Shown here piece by piece: positions 11,801 to 26,300 of a DNA stretch of 64,000 bases (the first letter of the stretch is position 1; each line of letters opens with the position of its first letter). A program made the translations under genes and the position numbers. This DNA is from Inia geoffrensis (Eukaryota > Chordata > Mammalia > Artiodactyla > Iniidae), in contig JAZAQT010000217.1 of NCBI GenBank assembly GCA_036417435.1, positions 124,001 through 188,000 on the forward strand, in the 5' to 3' direction. Below the pieces are notes generated by a model that was given only the letters and a program-made list of their open reading frames with translations, was not told where the DNA came from and ran no database searches.

Positions 11801-14800
11801 AAAGGGTCACGTTCAGGGTTTCGCTTAGGGTTAGGGTTAGGGAATGGGGAGGGATTAGGGTACAGGATAGGGTACGACAATGCTTAAGGGTTAGCGTACG
11901 TTTGAGGGCATGAGTTAGTGTTTGTGTACTGGTTAAGATTAGGGCATTGGTTAGGGTAGGGCATCGGAAGTGGGTCAGGTTTAGGGATGGGGTTAGGGTT
12001 AGTGTTAAGGAATGGGGAGGGATTAGGTTACAATTTAGGGTACGACAACGCTTAAGGTTTAGCGTACGTGTGAGGGCACGAGTTAGTGTTGGTGTCCTGA
12101 TTAAGATTAGGGCACGGGTGAGGGTAAGGCTTCGGGTGAGGGTCAGGGTTAGGATTCGGGTTAGGGTTAGGGTTAGGAAATGGGGAGGGGTTAGGGTACA
12201 GTTTAGGGTACGACAACGATTAAGGGTTAGCGTACGTGTGAGGGCACGAATTAGTGTTGGTGTCCTGGTTAAGATTAGGGCACGGGTGAGGGTAAGGTTT
12301 CGGGTGAGGGTCAGGGATAGAATTCGGGTTAGGGTTAGGGTTAGGGAATGGGGAGATATTAGGGCACAGTTTAGGGTACCACAACGCTTAAGGTTTAGCG
12401 TACCTGTGAGGTCACTAGTTAGTGTTAGTGTACTGCTTACGATTAGGGCACGGGTGAGTTTAAGGCCTCAGAAGAGGGTCACGTTAAGGGTTAGGGTTAG
12501 GGTTAGGGTTAGGGAATGGGGATTGATTAGTGTACAGGTTAGGGCACGGCAATGGCTTAGGGTTAGCGTACGTTAGAGGGCATGGGTTAGTGTTGATGTA
12601 CTGGTTAAAATTAGGACACGGGTGATGGTAAAGTTTCGGGTGAGTGTCATGGTTAGGTTTCAGGTTAGGGTTAGGGTTAGGGAATGGAGAGGGATTAGGG
12701 TACAGGTTAGGGTACCGCTGCGGTTTACTGTTAGCGTACGTGTGAGGGCACGAGTTAGTCTTGGTGTCCTGGTTAAGATTAGGGCACGGGTGAGGGTAAG
12801 GCTTCGGGTGAGGGTCAGGGTTAGGATTCGTGTTAGGGTTAGGGTTAGGGAATGGAGAGGGATTAGGGTACTGGTTAGGGTTCGACAATGCCTAAGGGTT
12901 AGCGTAAGTGTGAGGGCACGAGTTAGTGTTGGTGTACTGGTTAAGACAAGGGCACCGATGAGGGTAAGGCTTCGGAAAATGGTCACGTTCAGGGTTTCGC
13001 TTAGGGTTAGGGTTAGGGAATGGGGAGGGATTAGGGTACAGGATAGGGTACGACAATGCTTAAGGGTTAGCGTACGTTTGAGGGCATGAGTTAGTGTTTG
13101 TGTACTGGTTAAGATTAGGGCATTGGTTAGGGTAGGGCATCGGAAGTGGGTCAGGTTTAGGGATGGGGTTAGGGTTAGTGTTAAGGAATGGGGAGGGATT
13201 AGGTTACAATTTAGGGTACGACAACGCTTAAGGTTTAGCGTACGTGTGAGGGCACGAGTTAGTGTTGGTGTCCTGATTAAGATTTGGGCACGGGTGAGGG
13301 TAAGGCTTCGGGTGAGGGTCAGGGTTAGGATTCGGGTTAGGGTTAGGGTTAGGAAATGGGGAGGGGTTAGGGTACAGTTTAGGGTACGACAACGATTAAG
13401 GGTTAGCGTACGTGTGAGGGCACGAATTAGTGTTGGTGTCCTGGTTAAGATTAGGGCACGGGTGAGGGTAAGGTTTCGGGTGAGGGTCAGGGATAGAATT
13501 CGGGTTAGGGTTAGGGTTAGGTAATGGGGATATATTAGGGCACAGTTTAGGGTACCACAACGCTTAAGGTTTAGCGTACCTGTGAGGTCACTAGTTAGTG
13601 TTAGTGTACTGCTTACGATTAGGGCACGGGTGAGTTTAAGGCCTCAGAAGAGGGTCACGTTAAGGGTTAGGGTTAGGGTTAGGGTTAGGGAATGGGGATT
13701 GATTAGTGTACAGGTTAGGGCACGGCAATGGCTTAGGGTTAGCGTACGTTAGAGGGCATGGGTTAGTGTTGATGTACTGGTTAAAATTAGGACACGGGTG
13801 AGTGTAAAGTTTCGGGTGAGTGTCATGGTTAGGTTTCAGGTTAGGGTTAGGGTTAGGGAATGGAGAGGGATTAGGGTACAGTTTAGGGTACCGCTGTGGT
13901 TTAGTGTTAGCGTACGTTTGAGGGCACGAGTTAGCCTTGGTGTCCTGGTTAAGATTAGGGCACGGGTGAGGGTAAGGTTTCGGGTGAGGGTCAGGGTTAG
14001 GATTCGGGTTAGGGTTAGGGTTAGGGAATGGAGAGGGATTAGGGTACAGGTTAGGGTACGACAATGCTTAAGGGTTAGCGTAAGTGTGAGGGCACGAGTT
14101 AGTGTTGGTGTACTGGTTAAGACAAGGGCACCGATGAGGGTAAGGCCTCGGAAAAGGGTCACGTGCAGGGTTTCACTTAGGGTTAGGGTTAGGGAATGGG
14201 GAGGGGTTAGGGTACAGGATAGGGTACGACAATGCTTAAGGGTTAGCGTACTTTTGAGGGCATGAGTTAGTGTTTCTGTACTGGTTAAGATTAGGGCATT
14301 GGTTAGGGTAGGGCATCGGAAATGGGTCAGGTTTAGGGATGGGGTTAGGGTTAGGGTTAAGGAATGGGGAGGGATTAGGGTACAATTTAGGGTACGACAA
14401 CGCTTAAGGTTTAGCGTACGTGTGAGGGCAAGAGTTAGTGTTGGTGTCCTGGTTAAGATTAGGGCACGGGTGTGGGTAAGGCTTCAGGTGAGGGTCAGGG
14501 TTAGGATTCGGGTTAGGGTTAGGGTTAGGGAATGGGGAGGGATTAGGGTACAGTTTAGGGTACAACAACGATTAAGGGTTAGCGTACGTGTGAGGGTACG
14601 AGTTAGTGTTGGTGTCCTGGTTAAGATTAGGGCACGGGTGAGGGTAAGGTTTCGGGTGATGGTCAGGGATAGAATTCGAGTTAGGGTTAGGGTTAGGGAA
14701 TGGGGAGATATTAGGGCACAGTTTAGGGTACCACAACGCTTAAGGTTTAGCGTATGTGTGAAGTCACTAGTTAGTGTTAGTGTACTGCTTACGATTAGGG

Positions 14801-17800
14801 CACGGGTGAGGGTAAGGCCTCGGAAGAGGGTCACGTTAAGGGTTAGGGTTAGGGTTAGGGTTAGGGTTAGGGAATGGGGATTGATTAGGGTACAGGTTAG
14901 TGTACGGCAATGGCTTAGGGTTAGCGTACGTTAGAGGGCATGGGTTAGTGTTGATGTACTGGTTAAAATTAGGACACGGGTGATGGTAAAGTTTCGGGTG
15001 AGTGTCATGGTTAGGTTTCAGGTTAGGGTTAGGGTTAGGGAATGGAGAGGGATTAGGGTACAGGTTAGGGTACCGCTGCGGTTTACTGTTAGCGTACGTG
15101 TGAGGGCACGAGTTAGTCTTGGTGTCCTGGTTAAGATTAGGGCACGGTTGAGGGTAAGGCTTCGGGTGAGGGTCAGGGTTAGGATTCGGGTTAGGGTTAG
15201 GGTTAGGGAATGGAGAGGGATTAGGGTACTGGTTAGGGTTCGACAATGCCTAAGGGTTAGCGTAAGTGTGAGGGCACGAGTTAGTGTTGGTGTACTGGTT
15301 AAGACAAGGGCACCGATGAGGATAAGGCCTCGGAAAAGGGTCACGTTCAGGGTTTCGATTAGGGTTAGGGTTAGGGAATGGGGAGGGATTAGGGTACAGG
15401 ATAGGGTACGACAACGCTTAAGGCTTAGCGTACTTTTGAGGGCATGAGTTAGAGTTTGTGTACTGGTTAAGATTAGGGCATTGGTTAGGGTAGGGCATCG
15501 GAAGTGGGTCAGGTTTAGGGATGGGGTTAGGGTTAGGGTTAAGGAATGGGGAGGGATTAGGTTACAATTTAGGGTACGACAACGCTTAAGGTTTAGAGTA
15601 CGTGTGAGGGCACAAGTTAGTGTTGGTGTCCTGGTTAAGATTAGGGCACGGGTGAGGGTAAGGCTTCGGGTGAGGGTCAGGGTTAGGACTCATGTTAGGG
15701 TTAGGGTTAAGGAATGCAGAGGGATTAGGGTACACCTTAGGGTACGATAGTGATTAAGGGTTAGCGTTCATGTGAGGGCAAGTGTTATTGTTAGTGTCCT
15801 GGTTAAGATTAGGGCACGGGTGAGGGTAAGGATTCAGGTGAGGGTCAGGGTTAGGATTCGGGTTAGGGATAGGATTAGGGAATGGGGAGATATTAGGACA
15901 CAGTTTAGGGTACCACAACGCTTAAGGTTTAGCGTACATGTGATGTCACTAGTTAGTGTTAGTGTACTGCTTACGATTAGGGCACGGGTGAGGGTAAGGC
16001 CTCGGAAGAGGGTCACGTTAAGGGTTAGGGTTAGGGTTAGGGTTAGGGTTAGGGAATGGGGATTGATTAGGGTACAGGTTAGGGCACGGCAATGGCTTAG
16101 GGTTAGCGTACGTTAGAGGGCATGGGTTAGTGTTGATGTACTGGTTAAAATTAAGACACGGGTGAGGGTAAAGTTTCGGGTGAGTGTCATGGTTAGGTTT
16201 CAGGTTAGGGTTAGGGTTAAGGAATGGAGAGGGATTAGGGTACAGGTTAGGGTACCGCTGTGGTTTAGTGTTAGCGTACGTTTGAGGGCACGAGTTAGTC
16301 TTGGTGTCCTGGTTAAGATTAGGGCACGGGTGAGGGTAAGGTTTCGGGTGAGGGTCAGAGTTAGGATTCGGGTTAGGGTTAGGGTTAGGGAATGGAGAGG
16401 GATTAGGGTACAGGTTAGGGTACGACAATGCTTAAGGGTTAGCGTAAGTGTGAGGGCACGAGTTAGTGTTGGTGTACTGGTTAAGACAAGGGCACCGATG
16501 AGGGTAAGGCCTCGGAAAAGGGTCACGTTCAGGGTTTCGCTTAGGGTTAGGGTTAGGGAATGGGGAGGGATTAGGGTAAAGGATAGGGTACGACAATGCT
16601 TAAGGGTTAGCGTACTTTTGAGGGCATGAGTTAGTGTTTGTGTACTGGTTAAGATTAGGGCATTGGTTAGGGTAGGGCATCGGAAATGTGTCAGGTTTAG
16701 GGATGGGGTTAGGGTTAGTGTTAAGGAATGGGGAGGGATTAGGGTACAATTTAGGGTACGACAACACTTAAGGTTTAGCGTACGTGTGAGGGCACGAGTT
16801 AGTGATGGTGTCCTGGTTAAGATTAGGGCACGGGTGAGGGTAAGGCTTCGGGTGAGGGTCAGGGTTAGGATTCGTGTTAGGGTTAGGGTTAAGAAATGCA
16901 GAGGGATTAGTGTACAGCTTAGGGTACGACAGTGCTTAAGGGTTAGCGTTCGTGTGAGGGCAAGCGTTAGTGTTAGTGTCCTGGTTAAGATTAGGGCACG
17001 GGTGAGGGTAAGGCTTCATGTGAGGGTCAGGGTTAGGATTCCGGTTAGGGTTAGGGTTAGGGAAAGGGGAGATATTAGGGCATAGTTTAGGGTACCACAA
17101 CGCTTAAGGTTTAGCGTACGTGTGAGGTCACTAGTAAGTGTTAATGTACTGCTTACGATTAGGGCACGGGGGAGGGTAAGGCCTCGGAAGAGGGTCACGT
17201 TAAGGGTTAGGGCTAGGGTTAGGGTTAGGGAATGGGGATTGATTAGGGTACAGGTTAGGGTATGGCAATGGCTTAGGGTTAGCGTACGTTAGAGGGCATG
17301 GGTTAGTGTTGATGTACTGGTTAAAATTAGGACACGGGTGATGGTAAAGTTTCGGGTGAGTGTCATGGTTAGGTTTCAGGTTAGGGTTAGGGTTAGGGAA
17401 TGGAGAGGGATTAGGGTACAGGTTAGGGTACCGCTGCGGTTTACTGTTAGCGTACGTGTGAGGGCACGAGTTAGTCTTGGCGTCCTGTTTAAGATTAGGG
17501 CACGGGTGAGGGTAAGGCTTCGGGTGAGGGTCAGGTTTAGGATTCGGGTTAGGGTTAGGGTTAGGGAATGGAGAGGGATTAGGGTACTGGTTAGGGTTCG
17601 ACAATGCCTAAGGGTTAGCGTAAGTGTGAGGGCACGAGTTAGTGTTGGTGTACTGGTTAAGACAAGGGCACCGATGAGGGTAAGGCCTCGGAAAAGGGTC
17701 ACGTTCAGGGTTTCGCTTAGGGTTAGGGTTAGGGAATGGGGAGGGATTAGGGTACAGGATAGGGTACGACAATGCTTAAGGGTTAGCGTACGTTTGAGGG

Positions 17801-18326
17801 TATTAGTTAGTGTTTGTGTACTGGTCAAGATTAGGGCATTGGTTAGGGTAGGGCATCGGAAATGGGTCAGGTTTAGGGATGGGGTTAGGGTTAGTGTTAA
17901 GGAATGGGGAGGGATTAGGTTACAATTTAGGGTACGACAACGCTTAAGGTTTAGCGTACGTGTGAGGGCACGAGTTAGTGTTGGTGTCCTGATTAAGATT
18001 AGGGCACGGGTGAGGGTAAGGCTTCGGGTGAGGGTCAGGGTTAGGATTCGGGTTAGGGTTAGGGTTAGGAAATGGGGAGGGGTTAGGGTACAGTTTAGGG
18101 TACGACAACGATTAAGGGTTAGCGTACGTTTGGGGGCACGAATTAGTGTTGGTGTCCTGGTTAAGATTAGGGCACGTTTGAGGGTAAGGTTTCGGGTGAG
18201 GGTCAGGGATAGAATTCGGGTTAGGGTCAGGGTTAGGGAATGGGGAGATATTAGGGCACAGTTTAGGGTACCACAACGCTTAAGGTTTAGCGTACCTGTG
18301 AGGTCACTAGTTAGTGTTAGCGTACT
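5873..18326 (+). repeat. HOR zone 2: regular 7-monomer HOR of 1,176/1,182 bp
   Basis: Class A monomers start at 5873, 7055, 8231, 8902, 10077, 11259, 12435, 13611, 14787, 15969, 17151 and 18327. Most spacings are 1,176 bp (7 x 168) or 1,182 bp. The monomer order is A-B-C-D-E-F-G, in some units with F replaced by a class carrying 'cgacaacgatta' (about 12,200, 13,390, 14,560, 18,105). One unit (8231-8901) has only four monomers: it passes from B straight to F, losing C, D and E. The four 1,182-bp units are those whose A monomer has five TTAGGG units instead of four (5929-5958, 10133-10162, 14843-14872, 16025-16054). This is the most homogeneous part of the array. Confidence 0.9.
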
Positions 18327-18468
18327 GCTTACGATTAGGGCACGGGTGAGGGTAAGGCCTCGGAAGAGGGTCACGTTAAGGGTTAGGGTTAGGGTTAGGG
18401 TTAGGGAATGGGGATTGATTAGGGTACAGGTTAGGGTACGGCAATGGCTTAGGGTTAGCGTACGTTAG
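17338..18468 (+). other. Longest Val-Arg-type open frame in the satellite (not called as a gene)
   Basis: An open frame of 376 codons (GTG at 17338, first ATG at 17341) reads through almost seven monomers. Because the monomer is 168 bp (56 codons) and the hexamer reads GTT-AGG, the product is an arginine/valine-rich repeat dominated by VRVR. It begins in a class B monomer and ends at TAG 18466-18468 in the next class A monomer, where 'cgttagagg' replaces the 'cgtgtgagg' of other classes. Equivalent frames recur in every HOR and similarly long frames exist on the minus strand (LTLT, PNPN), so openness follows from repeat arithmetic. No Kozak, promoter, splice or poly(A) context is seen. Confidence 0.3.
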
Positions 18469-20328
18469 AGGGCATGGGTTAGTGTTGATGTACTGGTTAA
18501 AATTAGGATACGGGTGAGGGTAAAGTTTCGGGTGAGTGTCATGGTTAGGTTTCAGGTTAGGGTTAGGGTTAGGGAATGGGGAGGGATTAGGGTACAGGAT
18601 AGGGTACGACAATGCTTAAGGGTTATCTTACTTTTGAGGGCATGAGTTAGTGTTTGTGTACTGGTTAAGATTAGGTCATTGGTTAGGGTAGGGCATCGGA
18701 ATTGGTCAGGTTTAGGGATAGGGTTAGGGTTAGGGTTAAGGAATGGGGAGGGATTAGGGTACAATTTAGGGTACGACAATGCTTAAGGTTTAGCGTACGT
18801 GTGAGGGCACGAGTTAGTGTTGGTGTCCTGGTTAAGATTAGGGCACAGGTGAGGGTAAGGCTTCGGGTGAGGGTCACGGTTAGGTTTCGTGTTAGGGTTA
18901 GGGTTAAGGAATGCAGAGGGATTAGGGTACAGCTTAGGGTACGACAGTGCTTAAGGGTTACCGTTCGTGTGAGGGCAAGTGTTAGTGTTAGTGTCCTGGT
19001 TAAGATTAGGGCACGGGTGAGGGTAAGGCTTCAGGTGACGGTCAGGGTTAGGATTCGGTTTAGGGTTAGGGTTAGGGAATGGGGAGGTATTAGGGTACAG
19101 TTTAGGGTACGACAACGATTAAGCGTTAGCGTACGTGTGAAGGCACGAGTTAGTGTTTGTGTCCTGGTTAAGATTAGGGCAGGGTTGAGGGTAAGGTTTC
19201 GGGTGAGGGTCAGGGATAGAATTCGTGATAGGGTTAGGGTTAGGGAATGGGAAGATATTAGGGCACAGTTTAGGGGACCACAACGCTTAAGGTTTAGCGT
19301 ACGTGTGAGGTCACTAGTTAGTGTTAGTGTACTGCTTACGATTAGGGCACGGGAGAGGGTAAGGCCTCGGAAGAGGGTCATGTTAAGGGTTAGGGTTAGG
19401 GAATGGGGATTGATTAGGGTACAGGTTAGGGTACGGCAATGGCTTAGGGTTAGCGTACGTTAGAGGGCATGGGTTAGTGCTGATGTACTGGTTAAAATTA
19501 GGACACGGTTGAGGGTAAAGTTTCGGGTGAGTGTCATGTTTAGCCTTCAGGTGAGGGTTAGGGTTAGGGAATGGAGAGGGATTAGGGTACAGGTTAGGGT
19601 ACCGCTGCGGTTTATTGTTAGCATACTTGTGAGGGCACGAGTTAGTCTTGGTGTCCTGGTTAAGATTAGAGCACGGGTGAGGGTAAGGCTTCGGTGAGGG
19701 TCAGGTTTAGAATTCGGGTTAGTGTTAGGGTTAGGGAATGGAGAGGGATTAGGGTACAGGTTAGGGTACGAGAATGCTTAAGGGTTAGCGTAAGTGTGAG
19801 GGCACGAGTTAGTGTTGGTGTACTGGTTAAGACAAGGGCACTGATGAGGGTAAGGCCTCGGAATAGGGTCACGTTCAGGATTTTGATTAGGGTTAGGGTT
19901 AGGGAATGGGGAGGGTTTATGGTACAGGATATTGTACGACAATGCTTAAGGTTTAGCGTACCTTTGAGGGCAAGAGTTAGTGTTTGTGTACTGGTTAAGA
20001 TTAGGGCATTGTTTAGGGTAGGGCATCGGAAGTGGGTCAGGTTTAGGAATGGAGTTAGGGTTAGGGTTAAGGAATGGGGAGGGATTAGGGTACAGTTTAG
20101 GGTACGACAACGATTAAGGGTTAGCGTACATGTGAGGGCACGATTTAGTGTTGGTGTCCTGGTTAAGATTAGGTCACGGGTGAGGGTATGGTTTCGGGTG
20201 AGGGTCAGGGATAGAATTAGGGTTAGGGATATGGTTAGGGAATGGGGAGATATTAGGACACAGTTTAGCATACCACAACGCTTAAGGTTTAGCGTACTTG
20301 TGAGGTCACTTGTTAGTGTTAGTGTACT

Positions 20329-23300
20329 GCTTACGATTAGGGCACGGGTGAGGGTAACGCCTCGGAAGAGGGTCACGTTAAGGGTTACGGTTAGGGTTAG
20401 GGTTAGGGAATTGGGATTGATTAAAGTACAGGTTATGGTACGGCGATGGCTTTGGGTTAGTGTACGTTAGAGGGCATGGGTTAGTGTTGATGTACTGGTT
20501 AAAATTAGAACACGGGTGAGGGTAAAGTTTCGGGTGAGTGTCATGGATAGGTTTCAGGTTAGGGTTAGGTTTAGGGAATGGAGAGGATTTAGGGTACAGG
20601 TTAGGGTACCGCTGCGGTTTAGTGTTAGCGTATGTGTGAGGGTACGAGTTAGTCTTGGTGTCCTGGTTAAGATTAGGGCACGGGTGAGGGTAAGGCTTCG
20701 TGTGAGGGTCAGGGTTAGGATTCGGGTTAGGGTTACGGTTAGGGAATGGAGAGGGATTAGGGTACAGGTTAGGGTACGACAATGCTTAAGGTTTAGCGTA
20801 AGTGTGAGGGCATGAGTTAGTGTTGGTGTACTGGTTAAGACAAGGGCACCGATGACGGTAAGGCCTCGGAAAAGGGTCACGTTCAGGGTTTCGGTTAGGG
20901 TTAGGGTTAGGGAATGGGGAGCGATTAGGTTACAGGATAGGGTACGACAATGCTTAAGGGTTAGCATAAGTGGGAAGGCACGAGTTAGTGTTGGTGTACT
21001 GGTTAAGACAAGGGCACCGATGAGGGTAAGGCCTCGGAAAAGGGTCACGTTCAGTGTTTCGGTTACGGTTAGGGTTCGGGAATGGGGAGGGATTAGGGTA
21101 CAGGATAGGGTACGACAATGCTTAAGGGTTAGCGTACGTTTGAGGGCATGAGTTAGTGTTTGTGTACTGGTTAAGATTAGGGCATTGTTTAGGGTAGGGC
21201 ATTGGAAGTGGTTCAGGTTTAGGGATGTAGTTAGGGTTAGGGTTAAGGAATGGGGAGGGATTAGGGTACAATTTAGGGTACGAAAACGCTTAAGGTTTAG
21301 CGTACGTGTGACGGCACGAGTTAGTGTTGGTGTCCTGGTTAAGATTAGGGCACGGGTGAAGGTAAGGCTTCGGGTGAGGGTCAGGTTTAGGATTCGTGTT
21401 AGGCTTAGGGTTAAGGAATGCAGAGGGATTAGGGTACAGCTTAGGGTACGACAGTGCTTAAGGGTTAGGGTTCGTGTGAGGGCAAGGGTTAGTGTTAGTG
21501 TCCTGGTTAAGATTAGGGCACGGGTGAGGGTAAGGCTTCAGGTGAGGGTCTGGGTTAGGATTTGGGTTAGGGTTGGGGTTAGGGAATGGGGAGGGATTAG
21601 TGTACAGTTTAGGGTACGACAACGATTAAGGGTTAGCGTACGTGTGAGGGCACGAGTTAGTGTTGGTGTCCTGGTTAAGATTAGGGCAGGGGTGAGGGTA
21701 AGGTTTCGGGTGAGGGTCAGGGATAGAATTCGGGTTAGGGTTAGGGTAAGGGAATGGGGAGATATTAGGGCACAGTTTAGGGTACCACAACGCTTAAGGT
21801 TTAGCGTACGTGTGAGGTCACTAGTTAGTGTTAGTGTACTGCTTACGATTAGGGCACGGGTGAGGGTAAGGCCTCGGAAGAGGGTCACGTTATGGGTTAG
21901 GGTTAGTGTTAGGGTTAGGGAATGGGGATTGATTAGGGTACAGGTTATGGTACGGCAATGGCTTAGGGTTAGCGTACGATAGAGGGCATGGTTTAGTGTT
22001 GATATACTGGTTAAAATTAGGACACGGGTGAGAGTAAAGTTTCTGGTGAGTGTCATGGTTAGGTTTCAGGTTAGGGTTAGGGTTAGGGAATGGAGAGGGA
22101 TTAGGGTACAGGTTAGGGTACCGCTGCGGTTTAGTGTTAGCGTACGTGTGAGGGCACGAGTTAGTCTTGGTGTCCTGGTTAAGATTAGGGCACGGGTGAG
22201 GGTAAGGCTTCGGGTGAGGGTCAGGTTTAGGATTCGGGTTAGGGTTAGGGTTAGGGAATGGAGAGGGATTAGGGTACAGGTTAGGGTATGACAATGCTTA
22301 AGGGTTAGCGTACGTGTGAGGGCACGAGTTAGTGTTGGTTTACTGGTTAAGACAAGGGCACCGATGAGGGTAAGGCCTCGGAAAAGGGTCACGTTCAGGG
22401 TTTCGGTTAGGGTTACGTTTAGGGAATGGGGAGGGATTAGGGTACAGGATAGGGTACGACAATGCTTAAGGGTTAGCGTACGTTTGAGGGCATGAGTTAG
22501 TGTTTGTGTACTGGTTAAGTTTAGGGCATTGGTTAGGTTAGGGCATCGGAAGTGGTACAGGTTTAGGGATGGGGTTAGGGTTAGGGTTAAGGAATGGGGA
22601 GGGATTAGGGTATAATTTAGGGTACGACAACGCTTAAGGTTTAGCGTACGTGTGAGGGCACGAGTTAGTTTTGGTGTCCTGGTTAAGATTAGGGCACAGG
22701 TGAGGGTAAGGCTTCGGGTGAGGGTCACGGTTAGGTTTCGTGTTAGGGTTAGGGTTAAGGAATGCAGAGGGATTAGGGTACAGCTTAGGGTACGACAGTG
22801 CTCAAGGGTTAGCGTTCGCGTGAGGGCAAGGGTTAGTGTTAGTGTCCTGGTTAAGATTAGGGCACGGGTGAGGGTAAGGCTTCAGGTGACGGTCAGGGTT
22901 AGGATTCGGTTTAGGGTTAGGGTTAGGGAATGGGGAGGGATTAGGGTACGGTTTAGGGTACGACAACGATTAAGCGTTAGTGTACGTGTGAAGGCACGAG
23001 TTAGTGTTTGTGTCCTGGTTAAGATTAGGGCAGGGGTGAGGGTAAGGTTTCGGGTGAGGGTCAGGGATAGAATTCGGGTTAGGGTTAGGGTTAGGGAATG
23101 GGGAGATATTAGGGCACAGTTTAGGGTACCACAACGCTTAAGGTTTAGCGTACGTGTGAGGTCACTAGTTAGTGTTAGTGTACTGCTTACGATTAGGGCA
23201 CGGGAGAGGGTAAGGCCTCGGAAGAGGGTCACGTTAAGGGTTAGGGTTACGGAATGGGGATTGATTAGGGTACAGGTTAGAGTACGGCAATGGCTTAGGG

Positions 23301-26300
23301 TTAGCGTACGTTAGAGGGCATGGGTTAGTGCTGATGTACTGGTTAAAATTAGGACACGGTTGAGGGTAAAGTTTCGGGTGAGTGTCATGGTTAGCCTTCA
23401 GGTGAGGGTTAGGGTTAGGGAATGGAGAGGGATTAGGGTACAGGTTAGGGTACCGCTGCGGTTTAGTGTTAGCGTACGTGTGAGGGCATGAGTTAGTGTT
23501 GGTGTACTGGTTAAGACAAGGGCACTGATGAGGGTAAGGCCTCGGAAAAGGGTCACGTTCAGGGTTTCGGTTAGGGTTAGGGTTAGGGAATGGGGAGGGT
23601 TTAGGGTACAGGATAGTGTACGACAATGCTTAAGGTTTAGCGTACGTTTGAGGCAAGAGTTAGTGTTTGTGTACTGGTTAAGATTAGGGCATTGTTTAGG
23701 GTAGGGCATCGGAAGTCGGTCAGGTTTAGGAATGGGGTTAGGGTTAGGGTTATGGAATGGGGAGGAATTAGGGTACAGTTTAGGGTACGACAACGATTAA
23801 GGGTTAGCGTACGTGTGAGGGCACGAGTTAGTGTTGGTGTCCTGGTTAAGATTAGGTCACGGGTGAGGGTATGGTTTCGGGTGAGGGTCAGGGATAGAAT
23901 TCGGGTTAGGGATAGGGTTAGGGAATGGGGAGATATTAGGACACAGTTTAGCATACCACGACGCTTAAGGTTTAGCGTACGTGCGAGGTCACTAGTTAGT
24001 GTTAGTGTACTGCTTACGATTAGGGCACGGGTGAGGGTAACGCCTCGGAAGAGGGTCACGTTAAGGGTTATGGTTAGGGTTAGGGTTAGGGAATTGGGAT
24101 TGATTAAAGTACAGGTTATGGTACGGCGATGGCTTAGGGTTAGCGTACGTTAGAGAGCATGGGTTAGTGTTGATGTACTGGTTAAAATTAGAACACGGGT
24201 GAGGGTAAAGTTTCGGGTGAGTGTCATGGATAGGTTTCAGGTTAGGGTTAGGGTTAGGGAATGGAGAGGATTTAGGGTACAGGTTAGGGTACCGCTGCGG
24301 TTTAGTGTTAGCGTATGTGTGAGGGTACGAGTTAGTCTTGGTGTCCTGGTTAAGATTAGGGCACGGGTGAGGGTAAGGCTTCGTGTGAGGGTCAGGGTTA
24401 GGATTCGGGTTAGGGTTACGGTTAGGGAATGGAGAGGGATTAGGGTACAGTTTAGGGTACGACAATGCTTAAGGTTTACCGTAAGTGTGAGGGCATGAGT
24501 TAGTGTTGGTGTACTGGTTAAGACAAGGGCACCGATGACGGTAAGGCCTCGGAAAAGAGTCACGTTCAGGGTTTCGGTTAGGGTTAGGGTTAGGGAATGG
24601 GGAGGGATTAGGTTACAGGATAGGGTACGACAATGCTTAAGGGTTAGCATAAGTGGGAGGGCACGAGTTAGTGTTGGTGTACTGGTTAAACAAGGGCACC
24701 GATGAGGGTAAGGCCTCGGAAAAGGGTCACGTTCAGTGTTTCGGTTACGGTTAGGATTCGGGAATGGGGAGGGATTAGGGTACAGGATAGGGTACGACAA
24801 TGCTTAAGGGTTAGCGTACGTTTGAGGGCATGAGTTAGTGTTTGTGTACTGGTTAAGATTAGGGCATTGTTTAGGGTAGGGCATTGGAAGTGGTTCAGGT
24901 TTAGGGATGTAGTTAGGGTTAGGGTTAAGGAATGGGGAGGGATTAGGGTACAATTTAGGGTACGAAAACGCTTAAGGTTTAGCGTACGTGTGACGGCACG
25001 AGTTAGTGTTGGTGTCCTGGTTAAGATTAGGGCACGGGTGAAGGTAAGGCTTCGGGTGAGGGTCAGGTTTAGGATTCGTGTTAGGCTTAGGGTTAAGGAA
25101 TGCAGAGGGATTAGGGTACAGCTTAGGGTACGACAGTGCTTAAGGGTTAGGGTTCGTGTGAGGGCAAGGGTTAGTGTTAGTGTCCTGGTTAAGATTAGGG
25201 CACGGGTGAGGGTAAGGCTTCATGTGAGTGTCTGGGTTAGGATTCGGGTTAGGGTTGGGGTTAGGGAATGGGGAGGGATTAGTGTACAGTTTAGGGTACG
25301 ACAACGATTAAGGGTTAGCGTACGTGTGAGGGCACGAGTTAGTGTTGGTGTCCTGGTTAAGATTAGGGCAGGGGTGAGGGTAAGGTTTCGGGTGAGGGTC
25401 AGGGATAGAATTCGGGTTAGGGTTAGGGTAAGGGAATGGGGAGATATTAGGGCACAGTTTAGGGTACCACAACGCTTAAGGTTTAGCGTACGTGTGAGGT
25501 CACTAGTTACTGTTAGTGTACTGCTTACGATTAGGGCACGGGTGAGGGTAAGGCCTCGGAAGAGGGTCACGTTATGGGTTAGGGTTAGTGTTAGGGTTAG
25601 GGAATGGGGATTGATTAGGGTACAGGTTAGAGTACGGCAATGGCTTAGGGTTAGCGTACGATAGAGGGCATGGTTTAGTGTTGATATACTGGTTAAAATT
25701 GGGACACGGGTGAGAGTAAAGTTTCTGGTGAGTGTCATGGTTAGGTTTCAGGTTAGGGTTAGGGTTAGGGAATGGAGAGGGATTAGGGTACAGGTTAGGG
25801 TACCGCTGCGGTTTAGTGTTAGCGTACGTGTGAGGGCACGAGTTAGTCTTGGTGTCCTGGTTAAGATTAGGGCACGGGTGAGGGTAAGGCTTCGGGTGAG
25901 GGTCAGGTTTAGGATTCGGGTTAGGGTTAGGGTTAGGGAATGGAGAGGGATTAGGGTACAGGTTAGGGTATGACAATGCTTAAGGGTTAGCGTACGTGTG
26001 AGGGCACGAGTTAGTGTTGGTTTACTGGTTAAGACAAGGGCACCGATGAGGGTAAGGCCTCGGAAAAGGGTCACGTTCAGGGTTTCGGTTAGGGTCACGT
26101 TTAGGGAATGGGGAGGGATTAGGGTACAGGATAGGGTACGACAATGCTTAAGGGTTAGCATACGTTTGAGGGCATGAGTTAGTGTTTGTGTACTGGTTAA
26201 GTTTAGGGCATTGGTTAGGTTAGGGCATCGGAAATGGTACAGGTTTAGGGATTGGGTTAGGGTTAGGGTTAAGGAATGGGGAGGGATTAGGGTATAATTT

